DNA from: Rugosimonospora acidiphila | GTDB taxonomy: Bacteria; Actinomycetota; Actinomycetes; Mycobacteriales; Micromonosporaceae | Assembly: GCF_039543385.1 (NCBI RefSeq) | Contig: NZ_BAABJQ010000005.1 | Coordinates: 310,001-374,000, forward strand | Length of the DNA stretch: 64,000 bases | Direction of reading: 5' to 3' | Shown here: one piece after another, positions 47,544 to 55,759 of the stretch | How positions within the stretch are numbered: position 1 is the first letter of the stretch | Layout: every line of letters starts with the position of its first letter | Made by a program: the position numbers and the translations under genes | Notes under the pieces: model-generated | What the model was told of the DNA's origin: nothing | Database searches by the model: none | What the model saw: only the letters and a program-made list of their open reading frames with translations

Positions 47544-49709
47544 TTACGGACCCGATGCCGGATTTTTTTCGTCGGCTTCTGGCATCACGAGATCGTCCAC
47601 GGCCGCGCCGTTGACCAGGGCGAGCACGGCCTCGCCGTACAGACCGATCTTGCGCGGGCCGATCCCGGCGATGTCGACCAGCTGTTCGGTCCGGATCGGC
47701 TTGCGCTCGGCCAGCGCGGTCAGCGTGGCGTCGGTGAAGACGACGTACGGCGGCACCCGCTGGTCCATCGCCACCCGCACGCGCCACTCGCGTAGCCGGT
47801 CGAACAGTTCCTCGTCGATGTCGGACGGGCAGCTAGCGCAGCGGCCCAGCTTGCGCTCGGGTCCGGACAGCAGCGCGGTGCCGCAGACCCGGCAGGACAG
47901 GTTGACCGCCCGCCGCCGCGCGGCCGGGTTGACCGGACCGGCGCGCCGGCCGACCTCCTCGACGCGCTGCGCCGCCGGCAGGAACCGGCTGGGCCGCCGT
48001 TGCCGGCCGCCGGGTGACCTGGCGCTGGCGTAGGACAGCCACAGCCACTGGCGGGCACGGGTGATCCCGACATACAGCAGCCGCCGCTCCTCCTCCAGCG
48101 CCTCGGGCGTCTTCGCGTACATGGTCGGCAGCGTCCCCTCGGCCAATCCGACCAGGAACACGGCGTCCCACTCCAGCCCCTTCGCGGAGTGCAGCGAGGC
48201 GAGCGTGACGCCCTCCACCGTCGGCGCGTGCTGCACCGCGGCCCGGCGGGCCAGCTCCCCGCAGAACTCCTCCAGGGTGCCGCCGATCTCGTCGGCGAGG
48301 CCGGCCAGCGCGGACAGCGCCTCCCAGCGTTCCCGGACGGCACCGCCCGGCGGCGGCTCGTTGGGCCGCCAACCCACGGCCTCCAATGCCATGGTCACGG
48401 CGTCGGGCAGCTCGGTCTCCGGCGGCGTGCTGCGTACCGCCGCCCGCAGCGCCACCATCGCCTGGCGCACCTCGGGCCGCTCGAAGAACCGCTCGGCACC
48501 CTGTACCACGTAGGGAACGCCGGCCTCGGCCAGCGCGCCCTCGTACGCCTCGGACTGGGCATTGGTCCGGAACAGCACGGCGATCTCGCGAGGCGGGGTG
48601 CCGTCGCCGATCAGCGCGGCGCACCGCTTCGCGACCGCCGCCGCCTCGGCCGGCTCGTCGGGCAGCACGTTGATGTCCGGCTCGGGGCCGGGCGGTCGCT
48701 GCCCGACCAGCTCCAGGCGCAGCCGTGCCTCGGCCCCGCGCGCCTGCCGGATGATCGCGTTGGCGAAGCCCACGACCTGGGGAGTCGACCGGTAGTCCCG
48801 GACCAGCCGGATCACGGTGGCATCGCGGTGCCGCCGCGGGAAGTCGATCAGGTGGGTCGAAGACGCCCCGGTGAACGAGTAGATGGTCTGGCTGGCGTCG
48901 CCGACCACGGTCAGGTCGCTCCGGCCGCCCAGCCACGCCTCCAGCAGCCGCTGCTGCAGCGGGTTCACGTCCTGGTACTCGTCGACGACGAAGTGCCGGT
49001 ATTGCGAGTGCACCTGATCCGCGACGTCCGGGTGCTCCTCCACCGCCCATACCGCGGCGCGCAGCAGGTCCTCGAAGTCGATCACGCCGTTGCCGCGCTT
49101 GATCTCCTCATAGGCCGCGTAGACCTGCGCGACCTTGGCCGCCTCGAACGGGGTGTCCCGGGCGCTCTTGGCGGCGGCTATCTCGTATTCGCCGGGCTCG
49201 ACCAGCGACGACTTCGCCCACTCGATCTCGCCGGCGAGGTCGCGGGCGACGGTCCGGTCGGCCCTCAGGCCACCGCGGGCGGCGGCGAGCGTGACCAGCC
49301 GTGCCTTGCTGTCCACCAGCTCCGGCATGGCCCGCCCGCGCAGCAGGCGCGGGGCGAAGTAGCGCACCTGCCGCAGGGCGGCGGCGTGGAAGGTGCGCGC
49401 CTGTACCCCGTCGACCCCCAGCGTCACCAGCCGGGCGCGCATCTCGGCGGCGGCCCGAGCGGTGAAGGTGACCGCGAGTACGTGCCTGGCCGCGATCTGA
49501 CCGGACAGCGCGCGGTGGGCGATGCGGTGGGTGATGGCCCGGGTCTTCCCGGTGCCGGCGCCGGCCAGAATGCACACCGGACCCGCCGGGGCGGTGACCG
49601 CCGAGCGCTGTTCGTCGTCGAGACCGGCCAGCACTCGCTGGGCGGGCTTGTCGGGCGCGGACCTGGGCGCCGGCCCCGCGCCTACCCCCTCAATTGAGTT
49701 CCCCGCCAC
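47544..49709 (-). CDS. uvrD2: UvrD2-type superfamily 1A DNA helicase with HRDC domain
   Basis: ATP-dependent 3'-5' DNA helicase, essential in mycobacteria. The 721-residue protein has Walker A CILAGAGTGKTRAITHRIAH near residue 47, Walker B FVVDEYQDVNPLQQ, motif III GDASQTIYSFTGAS, motif V SLHSAKGLEWD and motif VI YVGITRARQWL. After the motor domains come a tetracysteine motif (CRVCG and CASC, near residue 600) and a C-terminal HRDC domain (FDRLREWRVRVAMDQRVPPY; LVDIAGIGPRKIGLYG). That architecture identifies UvrD2 rather than UvrD1/PcrA. It is divergent from the mycoredoxin gene. Confidence 0.96.
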   Translation of the reverse strand: MAGNSIEGVGAGPAPRSAPDKPAQRVLAGLDDEQRSAVTAPAGPVCILAGAGTGKTRAITHRIAHRALSGQIAARHVLAVTFTARAAAEMRARLVTLGVDGVQARTFHAAALRQVRYFAPRLLRGRAMPELVDSKARLVTLAAARGGLRADRTVARDLAGEIEWAKSSLVEPGEYEIAAAKSARDTPFEAAKVAQVYAAYEEIKRGNGVIDFEDLLRAAVWAVEEHPDVADQVHSQYRHFVVDEYQDVNPLQQRLLEAWLGGRSDLTVVGDASQTIYSFTGASSTHLIDFPRRHRDATVIRLVRDYRSTPQVVGFANAIIRQARGAEARLRLELVGQRPPGPEPDINVLPDEPAEAAAVAKRCAALIGDGTPPREIAVLFRTNAQSEAYEGALAEAGVPYVVQGAERFFERPEVRQAMVALRAAVRSTPPETELPDAVTMALEAVGWRPNEPPPGGAVRERWEALSALAGLADEIGGTLEEFCGELARRAAVQHAPTVEGVTLASLHSAKGLEWDAVFLVGLAEGTLPTMYAKTPEALEEERRLLYVGITRARQWLWLSYASARSPGGRQRRPSRFLPAAQRVEEVGRRAGPVNPAARRRAVNLSCRVCGTALLSGPERKLGRCASCPSDIDEELFDRLREWRVRVAMDQRVPPYVVFTDATLTALAERKPIRTEQLVDIAGIGPRKIGLYGEAVLALVNGAAVDDLVMPEADEKNPASGP

Positions 49710-49778
49710 AGCAAGGCATCATGTCAGCCCGGTCGGACGTTCTAGTGCTTGCCTAGGCCAACTATGAGGAGGACCGCC

Positions 49779-50018
49779 GTGTTGACCATGTATTCGACCA
49801 CGTGGTGCGGGTACTGCCGTCGGCTCAAGACGCAGATGGACCGCGAGGGTATCGAGTATTCGGTCGTCGACATCGAGCAGGACACCGCCGCGGCGGACTT
49901 CGTGATGACCGTCAACGGCGGCAACCAGACGGTGCCGACGCTGCGGTTCGAGGACGGAACGGCGCTGACCAACCCCACGATCGTGCAGGTCAAGGAGAAG
50001 CTGGCCGCTCAGGTCTGA
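49779..50018 (+). CDS. mrx1: Mycoredoxin (glutaredoxin-like)
   Basis: Reduces mycothiol-mixed disulfides on proteins. The 79-residue thioredoxin-fold protein has the catalytic motif WCGYC (Cys10 and Cys13) after VLTMYSTT, the cis-proline segment QTVPTLRFEDG, and the conserved GGNQTVP typical of actinobacterial mycoredoxin-1. The GTG at 49779 follows AGGAGG at ideal spacing. It is divergent from uvrD2, the same adjacency as in mycobacteria. Confidence 0.94.
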   Translation: MLTMYSTTWCGYCRRLKTQMDREGIEYSVVDIEQDTAAADFVMTVNGGNQTVPTLRFEDGTALTNPTIVQVKEKLAAQV

Positions 50019-50174
50019 CGGCCGGCCGCTCGGGGTTCGACGCCTCGGCGGCTTCAAGATCGCACCACCCCGGTACCGGGCAGGAGCACGCCTCCGGCCC
50101 GGTACCCGTGTATACCGCGCGTGCCACCCCGCGAAGGATTTCGCCGTGAAGGGTTGCACGGAGGGGAGTTGCGT

Positions 50175-50465
50175 ATGAACATGACAAGTGGCATCTGCGA
50201 GTTGCAAAACGCCGCTCTCCCGGAGTTGCACATGCGCTATCTGATCGTCCGGACCGACATCCGTCCCAGCCAGCCCAACGAGGTGTCCGAGGCCTACGCC
50301 TGCGGAACCCGCCTGCGCGACGAGAACACCACGCCGGAGACCCGGCGGCAGACCATGACGGCGGACAACCGCGACGCGGCGTTGCACCTGGCCAGGGCGC
50401 TGTCGACCAGCGGCTCGGTGCGCAACGGCCGCCAGCGGGTCAAGGTCATCAAGCTCGGCCTCTGA
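50175..50465 (+). CDS. Hypothetical 96-residue protein
   Basis: A small soluble protein with no recognised domain. Its middle (MRYLIVRTDIRPSQPNEVSE) begins like a beta-strand fold and the end is basic (RNGRQRVKVIKLGL). The ATG at 50175 follows GGAGGGGAG; an internal ATG at MRYLIV is an alternative. It is 157 nt downstream of mycoredoxin and may be a separate unit. The last 15 nt of the gene are included in a 19-bp tandem duplication. Confidence 0.6.
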   Translation: MNMTSGICELQNAALPELHMRYLIVRTDIRPSQPNEVSEAYACGTRLRDENTTPETRRQTMTADNRDAALHLARALSTSGSVRNGRQRVKVIKLGL

Positions 50466-50488
50466 ACCGAAGCTCGGCCTCTGAACCG
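50451..50488 (+). repeat. 19-bp tandem duplication across a stop codon
   Basis: AAGCTCGGCCTCTGAACCG occurs twice in perfect tandem (50451-50469, 50470-50488). The first copy contains the last four sense codons and the TGA of the 96-residue gene. Confidence 0.9.
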
Positions 50489-50505
50489 CTCCCCGCTTCG
50501 GGGAG
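50489..50505. terminator. Hairpin between hypothetical gene and nudC
   Basis: CTCCCC-GCTTC-GGGGAG, a 6-bp stem, directly after the tandem duplication and between convergent genes. Confidence 0.5.
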
Positions 50506-50532
50506 GGGCGGGCCAAACCGGTTGGTGCGGCC

Positions 50533-51666
50533 CTACGAGCGGCCGGCGAGCCACTCAGTGAGCAGGAAGTGCGCGATCGACGAGGCCATCGGCAGGCCGA
50601 AGTCGTCGCGCTCGCCGCTGAGTACCCCGCGCACCTCCGCGCGGGTGAACCACCGGGCCGACGCGATCTCGGCCTCGTCCACCTGTACCGGCTGCTCCGG
50701 GTCCGCCTGGGCGGTGAAGCCGAGCATCAGCGAGCCCGGGTACGGCCAGGCCTGGCTGCCCATGTACCGCAGCCGGTTGACCCGTACCCCGACCTCCTCG
50801 CCGACCTCCCGGACCACCGCCGCCTCGGCCGACTCGCCGGCCTCCACGAACCCGGCCAGGCACGAGAAGCGCCGCACCCACCCCGGGTTGGTCCACGCCG
50901 CGTTGTGCCCGAGCAGGCAGCGGCCCTGCTCCCCCGGTGTCCCGTCGTGCACCAGCATGATGACCGCCGGGTCGGTACGGGGCCAGTGGGTGTCGCCGGC
51001 CGGACCCCGCCTGGCCCAGCCCGCGTCGACCGGGGTGGTCGGCTGCCCGTCCCGGGGCGAGAACCGGTGCCGCGCGTGCCAGTTGGACAGCGCCACGGCG
51101 GCGAGCAGCAGGCCGCCCTCGAGGTCGTCCAGCTCGTGCCCGATCTCGCGAGCGGTGGCCCGCCGGGCGCCGTCCACCTCCGGCAGCGGGGCGAGCACGG
51201 CGAAGTAGGGCGTACCGGCCTCGTCCTCGCCCAGGAACATCCGGTCGCCCTCGGGCGCGCCGGCGGCGTCCACGAACATCAGGTGCCCGTCGCGGTAGAG
51301 CGCGTTGACGCCGTCGACGATCAGTACCTTCGCCCGGAACCACGCATCGGCCAGCCAGATCTCGTCCGCGCGCCGGTGCGCCACCCGCTGCAGGCCCGTG
51401 CGGGACAGCGGCGGGACGCCCGGCTCCCGGCCGGGGCGCGCCGACGGCCCGGCCGGTGCCGCGCCGTCGCGCGCCGAGGGCGCGGTGGGCGACACCGGAC
51501 CGGCCGAGGCACCAGCGACCGGGGCACCAGCGACCGGGGCGGAACCGTTCGGGGCCGACCCGTTCGGGGCCGACCCGTTCGTGGGCGCCTCCGGGGTAGA
51601 TCCCTCCCGCGGACGCCCGTTCCGGTCCGGTTCGGCCACGCGATGATTGCCGGGCGCTTCGGTCAC
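50533..51666 (-). CDS. nudC: NAD(+) diphosphatase / NAD-decapping Nudix hydrolase
   Basis: Hydrolyses NAD(H) and removes NAD caps from RNA 5' ends. The 377-residue protein has the Nudix box GFVEAGESAEAAVVREVGEE near residue 263 and the downstream SQAWPYPGSLMLGF (SQPWPFPxS), which marks NudC-type enzymes. The zinc ribbon that normally precedes it has lost all four cysteines: the FCxxCG position reads FSPRDG and the second pair reads RRGPAG. The N-terminal 75 residues are low-complexity with NGSAP repeats. The GTG start overlaps the M16 stop as GTGA. Confidence 0.9.
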   Translation of the reverse strand: MTEAPGNHRVAEPDRNGRPREGSTPEAPTNGSAPNGSAPNGSAPVAGAPVAGASAGPVSPTAPSARDGAAPAGPSARPGREPGVPPLSRTGLQRVAHRRADEIWLADAWFRAKVLIVDGVNALYRDGHLMFVDAAGAPEGDRMFLGEDEAGTPYFAVLAPLPEVDGARRATAREIGHELDDLEGGLLLAAVALSNWHARHRFSPRDGQPTTPVDAGWARRGPAGDTHWPRTDPAVIMLVHDGTPGEQGRCLLGHNAAWTNPGWVRRFSCLAGFVEAGESAEAAVVREVGEEVGVRVNRLRYMGSQAWPYPGSLMLGFTAQADPEQPVQVDEAEIASARWFTRAEVRGVLSGERDDFGLPMASSIAHFLLTEWLAGRS

Positions 51667-53075
51667 GCTCCCGCACTCCCGGCCGCGGCCGCGCCGCTCG
51701 CCGGACCCGCGCCGCCCGTGGTCTCCTGCTCCGCGACCTCCGTGAGCCCGGTGGCCTGCCGCACACCCTCACGGTGCACCGCGCTCAGCGCGCCGAGCGG
51801 ACCCTCCACCCGATCGGCGTCGCCCAGCACCACCGTCACGCCGCGCGTCGGCGCCAGGTACTTGGTCGCCGCGGCCGCCACGTCGTCAAGGGTGGCCGCC
51901 GCGAGCCGGGCGGCGTGCTCCGCGAGGTAGTCCAGGCGCAGGCCGTAGCCCGCGTACGTGCTGGCCAGGCCGGCCAGTCCGGACTGGGTGGACATGCCGA
52001 GCTGGAGGGTGCCCAGGGCGTACTGCCGGGCCTGCTCCAGCTCCTCCTCCTTGGGCGGCAGGCTGGCCAGCCGGCCCAACTCGTACCACGTCTCCAGCAG
52101 GGCCGGCCCGGTGACCTCGGTGGCGACCTCGGCCGAGACGGTCAGCATGGTGCCGGCGATGGAGTGCTCCACCACCGAGTGCGGTCCGTAGGTGTACCCC
52201 TTGTCCTCGCGGATGTTCTCGACCCAGCGGGACGAGAAGTATCCGCCGAAGATGAGGTTAGCCAGCTGCAGCGCGGCGTGATCGGGATGGGTCCGGGGTA
52301 CCCCGGGCAGCGCGATGCGCAGCGACGACTGCACCGAACCGGGCCGGTCGACCAGGGTCAGCGGCCCGGGCTCCAGCGCCGGGACCGGCGGCAGCTCGAT
52401 GAGTCGACCGTCGCCTCCCCACCCGGACAGCTTGCGCTCCGCCTCGTCCAGCATCCGCTCCGGCGGCACGTCACCGACCAGCACCAGGATGCCGCCGTTG
52501 GGATGGACGCGCTCGCCGTGCAGGGCGCGCAGCAGCTCCGGCGCGACCTCCTTGACGTCCGCGGCCTCCGGGGTCTGCACCGCGTACGGGTGGTTGCCGT
52601 ACACCCGCTTCAGCAGGGCCACCCGGGCCAGGTGCGCGGGCTGGCTCTGGGCCACCTGGATCCGGTCGACCAACCGGTCCCGCTCGGTGGCCACCTCGTC
52701 CGCCGGGTACGCGGCCCGCTCGAGCACGTCGGCCATGATCTCCAGCAGCCGGGGCAGCCCGGCGGCCAGGGAGTTGCCGGAGACGAGCAGCCGGTCGGGG
52801 TCGGCGCCGGAGCCGAGCGCGCCACCGACGGTCTGCAGCTCGGCCGCGATGTCCACGGTGGACATGTCGGCGGTGCCGGAGAACATGGTCTGCGTCAACA
52901 GTGCCGACGGGGCCAGCTCGGTCTGCGCGAACGGGACGCGCAGCCGCACCTCGACCAGGGGCACCGAGGACCGCTGGATGGCCAGCACGGTCAGCCCGTT
53001 GGGCAGCCGGCGCTCGGCGGTCTGCGGCACGTGCAGCTCGCGGGTCGGCTCCAGCGGCGGAACTGGGCGGGTCAC
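51663..53075 (-). CDS. M16-family peptidase, non-catalytic partner
   Basis: A 470-residue M16 (pitrilysin-like) protein without the HxxEH zinc motif: the equivalent region reads FAQTELAPSALLTQTMFSGT. Such proteins act as the inactive half of a heterodimer whose other half supplies the zinc site. C-terminal segments like SSRWVENIREDKGYTYGPHS carry the conserved R/Y substrate-binding pair. The GTG start overlaps the stop of the catalytic M16 gene as GTGA, and its own stop overlaps the nudC start in the same way. Confidence 0.9.
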   Translation of the reverse strand: MTRPVPPLEPTRELHVPQTAERRLPNGLTVLAIQRSSVPLVEVRLRVPFAQTELAPSALLTQTMFSGTADMSTVDIAAELQTVGGALGSGADPDRLLVSGNSLAAGLPRLLEIMADVLERAAYPADEVATERDRLVDRIQVAQSQPAHLARVALLKRVYGNHPYAVQTPEAADVKEVAPELLRALHGERVHPNGGILVLVGDVPPERMLDEAERKLSGWGGDGRLIELPPVPALEPGPLTLVDRPGSVQSSLRIALPGVPRTHPDHAALQLANLIFGGYFSSRWVENIREDKGYTYGPHSVVEHSIAGTMLTVSAEVATEVTGPALLETWYELGRLASLPPKEEELEQARQYALGTLQLGMSTQSGLAGLASTYAGYGLRLDYLAEHAARLAAATLDDVAAAATKYLAPTRGVTVVLGDADRVEGPLGALSAVHREGVRQATGLTEVAEQETTGGAGPASGAAAAGSAGA

Positions 53076-54397
53076 TTGGTACCTCCGGAGTTGCCGACCT
53101 GAACCTCGACGGTGGCCCGGCGCTGGGGCCGCAGCTGCGCCGCGGCGGCGACGATCTGCTCCTCGGTGACCTGGCTGAGCAGCCGGGGTAGCTCATTTAT
53201 CAGGCCAGGATCGGAGCGCTGCTGCTCCAGCACGGCCATCCGCAGCGCCCGGCCGAGCACCGCGTCGGTGTCGCGGAGCAGGTGGGTGCCCATCCGCGCC
53301 ACCGTGCGCTCCAACTCGCCGGTGGTCAGCCCGTCGGTGGCGATGCGATCGGTCTCCTCGTCGATCGTGCGCAGCACCTTGTCCACATCGCCGCTCGGGG
53401 GCAGGTGGGCCTGCAGCAGCAGTGCGGTCGGGTCGCGGGTCTCGAACGGCTCGCCCATGAAGCCGAGGTACCCGCCGATGCTGGTGGCCGCCCGGTCGCG
53501 CATGACCAGCCGCTGCACCAGCCGGGACGCGTCCCCGTCGGTGAGCACCTCGGCCAGCACGACGTACGGCAGGTATGCGGTGAAGTCGTCGATCGGGTTG
53601 GGTACCCGCCAGGCACTGGCCACCGCCGGCAGCGGGGCCAGCCGGTCCACGTACGCGGAGCGGCGCTCAGCCGTGAGGTCGGGTTCCTGGAAGTCGGGCC
53701 GCTTCGGGGCCGGGCCGGCCGGCACGTCGCCGAACTGCGCCTCGACCAGCCGGGTCGCCTGGGCGACGTCGATGTCCCCGCTGACCGCGAGCACCGCGTT
53801 GCCGGCGGCGTAGAAGCGCTCGAAGAAGCTCTGCGCGTCGGCCACCGTGGCCGACTCAAGATCGACGAAGGAGCCGTACCCGTCGTGGGCGTTGGGGAAC
53901 GTGTCGAACATGACCGGCGGCAGCTTCAGCCAGGGGAAGCCGCCGTACGGTCGGTTGAGCACGTTGACCCGGATCTCCTCCTTGACCACGTCCACCTGGT
54001 TGCGCAGGTTCTCCTCGGTCAACCGCGGCCCACGCATCCGGTCCGCCTCCAGGAACAGCGTGCGCTCCAGGGCGTTGGACGGCAGGGTCTCGAAGTAGTC
54101 GGTGTAATCCAGGTGGGTGGAGCCGTTGAAGGTGCCGCCGGCGCCCTGGACGTACCTGAAATGGGCGAGCTTCTCCAGATTCTTCGAGCCCTGGAACATC
54201 AGGTGCTCGAAGAGGTGGGCGAAGCCGGTGCGCCCCTCCGGTTCGGAACGGATGCCGACGTCGTACACCACGGCCACTCCGATCACGGGTGCGGAACGGT
54301 CGGGCGCCAGCACCACCCTCAGCCCATTGGGCAGGGTGAACCGCTCGATCGGGTAGTTGGTGGCAGGAATGTCGACTGCGGCGCTACGAGAAGACAC
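53072..54397 (-). CDS. M16-family zinc metallopeptidase, catalytic subunit
   Basis: A 441-residue pitrilysin-type peptidase. The inverted zinc motif is HLFEH at residues 61-65 (GRTGFAHLFEHLMFQGSKNL), with the third ligand expected in the downstream helix (ALERTLFLEADRM). It should act on short peptides inside the dimer chamber together with the HxxEH-less partner encoded next. The GTG at 54397 (VSSRSAAVDIPATNY) is used, with AAGG upstream. No signal peptide is visible. Confidence 0.92.
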   Translation of the reverse strand: MSSRSAAVDIPATNYPIERFTLPNGLRVVLAPDRSAPVIGVAVVYDVGIRSEPEGRTGFAHLFEHLMFQGSKNLEKLAHFRYVQGAGGTFNGSTHLDYTDYFETLPSNALERTLFLEADRMRGPRLTEENLRNQVDVVKEEIRVNVLNRPYGGFPWLKLPPVMFDTFPNAHDGYGSFVDLESATVADAQSFFERFYAAGNAVLAVSGDIDVAQATRLVEAQFGDVPAGPAPKRPDFQEPDLTAERRSAYVDRLAPLPAVASAWRVPNPIDDFTAYLPYVVLAEVLTDGDASRLVQRLVMRDRAATSIGGYLGFMGEPFETRDPTALLLQAHLPPSGDVDKVLRTIDEETDRIATDGLTTGELERTVARMGTHLLRDTDAVLGRALRMAVLEQQRSDPGLINELPRLLSQVTEEQIVAAAAQLRPQRRATVEVQVGNSGGTK

Positions 54398-54555
54398 GAC
54401 TGCGACCTTAACTCGTTTCGGCCATGCCGTGGACTGGCGGACCTCCTCCGGCTTCGCCGGCGCGCTCCCGAGTCGGCCGGGGCCCGCCCACCGGCCGGGC
54501 CCAGGTCGCCCGTGGCCCCCCACCGGCCGGGGTCGTGCGGGTCGCCACGCCGCCG

Positions 54556-55503
54556 TCAGGTGGGCCGGACCGACTCCAGGACCTGATTGACGACCGGGTC
54601 GAACTGGCTGACCGTGTTCGGGATCGAGACGTAGAGCACCGCCGCGTTCGGCCGGCCGACGTCGATCAACGCCAGGCCGACCAGTTCGCTGGAGGCCTTG
54701 AGCCCGTCGCTGTGGAAGTGCAGCCGGAACTCGCTGACCCAGGCCGGCCTGCCGCCCAGGTTGGTCACCTCGTCCCGCATGGTGTCCATGGTCGTCGGCT
54801 GGGGGTAGTAGGAGGCCCGGACGTCGGCCAGCACCTGGTGGCCGGTGCACTTCAGGTCCAGCGTGAGGGCGTCGTTCTCGGCGGCCGGCACGTTGCCCGA
54901 CAGGATCGACGCGTGGTAGTCGCCGCCCGGGTAGGTCTCGGTGACGAAGTGCTGGCCGACGCCGTACTTGACGTGCAGGTCACCGGCGGTCCACACCTGG
55001 TTCCAGGGCTGCCACGGGGCGCCCTGCGCCGCGTACGAGATACCGGACTGGGTGTCGACGGTGCGCGGGCCGGGCGGCGGCGGGGGTGGCGACGGCAGGT
55101 TCTGCGGGTCGGCCGACGGCGGCGGGCAGGCCTTGGCCAGCGGCGGCAGGACATTCGACGGCCCGGCGGCGCGCTGCAGCGGACTGCTGCCGCTCATGGA
55201 GAGGACCAGCAGGATCACCGCACCGAGCACCACGATCAACCCGGCGGAGCCGCCGAACCAGAGCAGGGTGCGGCGCTGGCGCGCCGCGGGATCCAGCTTG
55301 GGCTTGCCGAACTGGATCACATCGGGCTCGGCCGGCGGCGCGGCGTTGAGCTGGGTGATCGTGCCGGAACGCGACCACTCGGTCCGGCCGGGCCTCGCGT
55401 CGAGGCGAGTGGCCGCGGGCGGCGACGGTGGGTACACCACGGTGACCGGCGAGGACGAATCTTCCGACTCCGGCTTGGCCCAGGGTGACTGCTGATCGGA
55501 CAT
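54556..55503 (-). CDS. Single-pass membrane protein with extracytoplasmic domain
   Basis: A 315-residue protein. A Pro/Ser/Arg-rich cytoplasmic N-terminus (about 1-80) precedes one membrane helix (LIVVLGAVILLVLSM, about 85-103), a Pro-rich linker (PSPPPPPPGPR) and an extracytoplasmic domain of about 180 residues with ALTLDLKCTGHQVLADVRAS. No known catalytic motif is seen. The ATG at 55503 is used. It lies 158 nt upstream of the M16 operon in the same direction. Confidence 0.7.
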   Translation of the reverse strand: MSDQQSPWAKPESEDSSSPVTVVYPPSPPAATRLDARPGRTEWSRSGTITQLNAAPPAEPDVIQFGKPKLDPAARQRRTLLWFGGSAGLIVVLGAVILLVLSMSGSSPLQRAAGPSNVLPPLAKACPPPSADPQNLPSPPPPPPGPRTVDTQSGISYAAQGAPWQPWNQVWTAGDLHVKYGVGQHFVTETYPGGDYHASILSGNVPAAENDALTLDLKCTGHQVLADVRASYYPQPTTMDTMRDEVTNLGGRPAWVSEFRLHFHSDGLKASSELVGLALIDVGRPNAAVLYVSIPNTVSQFDPVVNQVLESVRPT

Positions 55504-55523
55504 CTCTCGCCAGTGTCCCCCAC

Positions 55524-55694
55524 TCACCGGCGGTCTGCGACACCACCCGGGTGAATCACCGTCACGATAGGGGTACGAGTCGACGGCGGCGCCGCGTACC
55601 AGGGCGACAGCACGGCGACCGCGGCGAGCAGAAGGCCGGCCGTCGCCAGCACCGCCACCATCAGCAGCTCACGAAATCCAATGCCACGACCCAC
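55524..55694 (-). CDS. Small single-pass membrane protein
   Basis: A 56-residue protein: basic start VGRGIGFREL, one hydrophobic helix (LLMVAVLATAGLLLAAVAVL), then a short extracytoplasmic tail (TPIVTVIHPGG). GGAAGGAG precedes the GTG at 55694. It ends 20 nt before the larger single-pass membrane-protein gene and could be co-transcribed with it. Function unknown. Confidence 0.62.
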   Translation of the reverse strand: MGRGIGFRELLMVAVLATAGLLLAAVAVLSPWYAAPPSTRTPIVTVIHPGGVADRR

Positions 55695-55759
55695 CGCGCT
55701 CCTTCCCCCGCGGACAGGATCGTTGATGGCCGACGCGCAGTAACAGACTGCTGTCGGGA

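Noticed and set aside
53379..53387. TTGTCCACA, a perfect actinobacterial DnaA box
   Set aside because: Single copy inside the M16 coding sequence; expected by chance in coding DNA.
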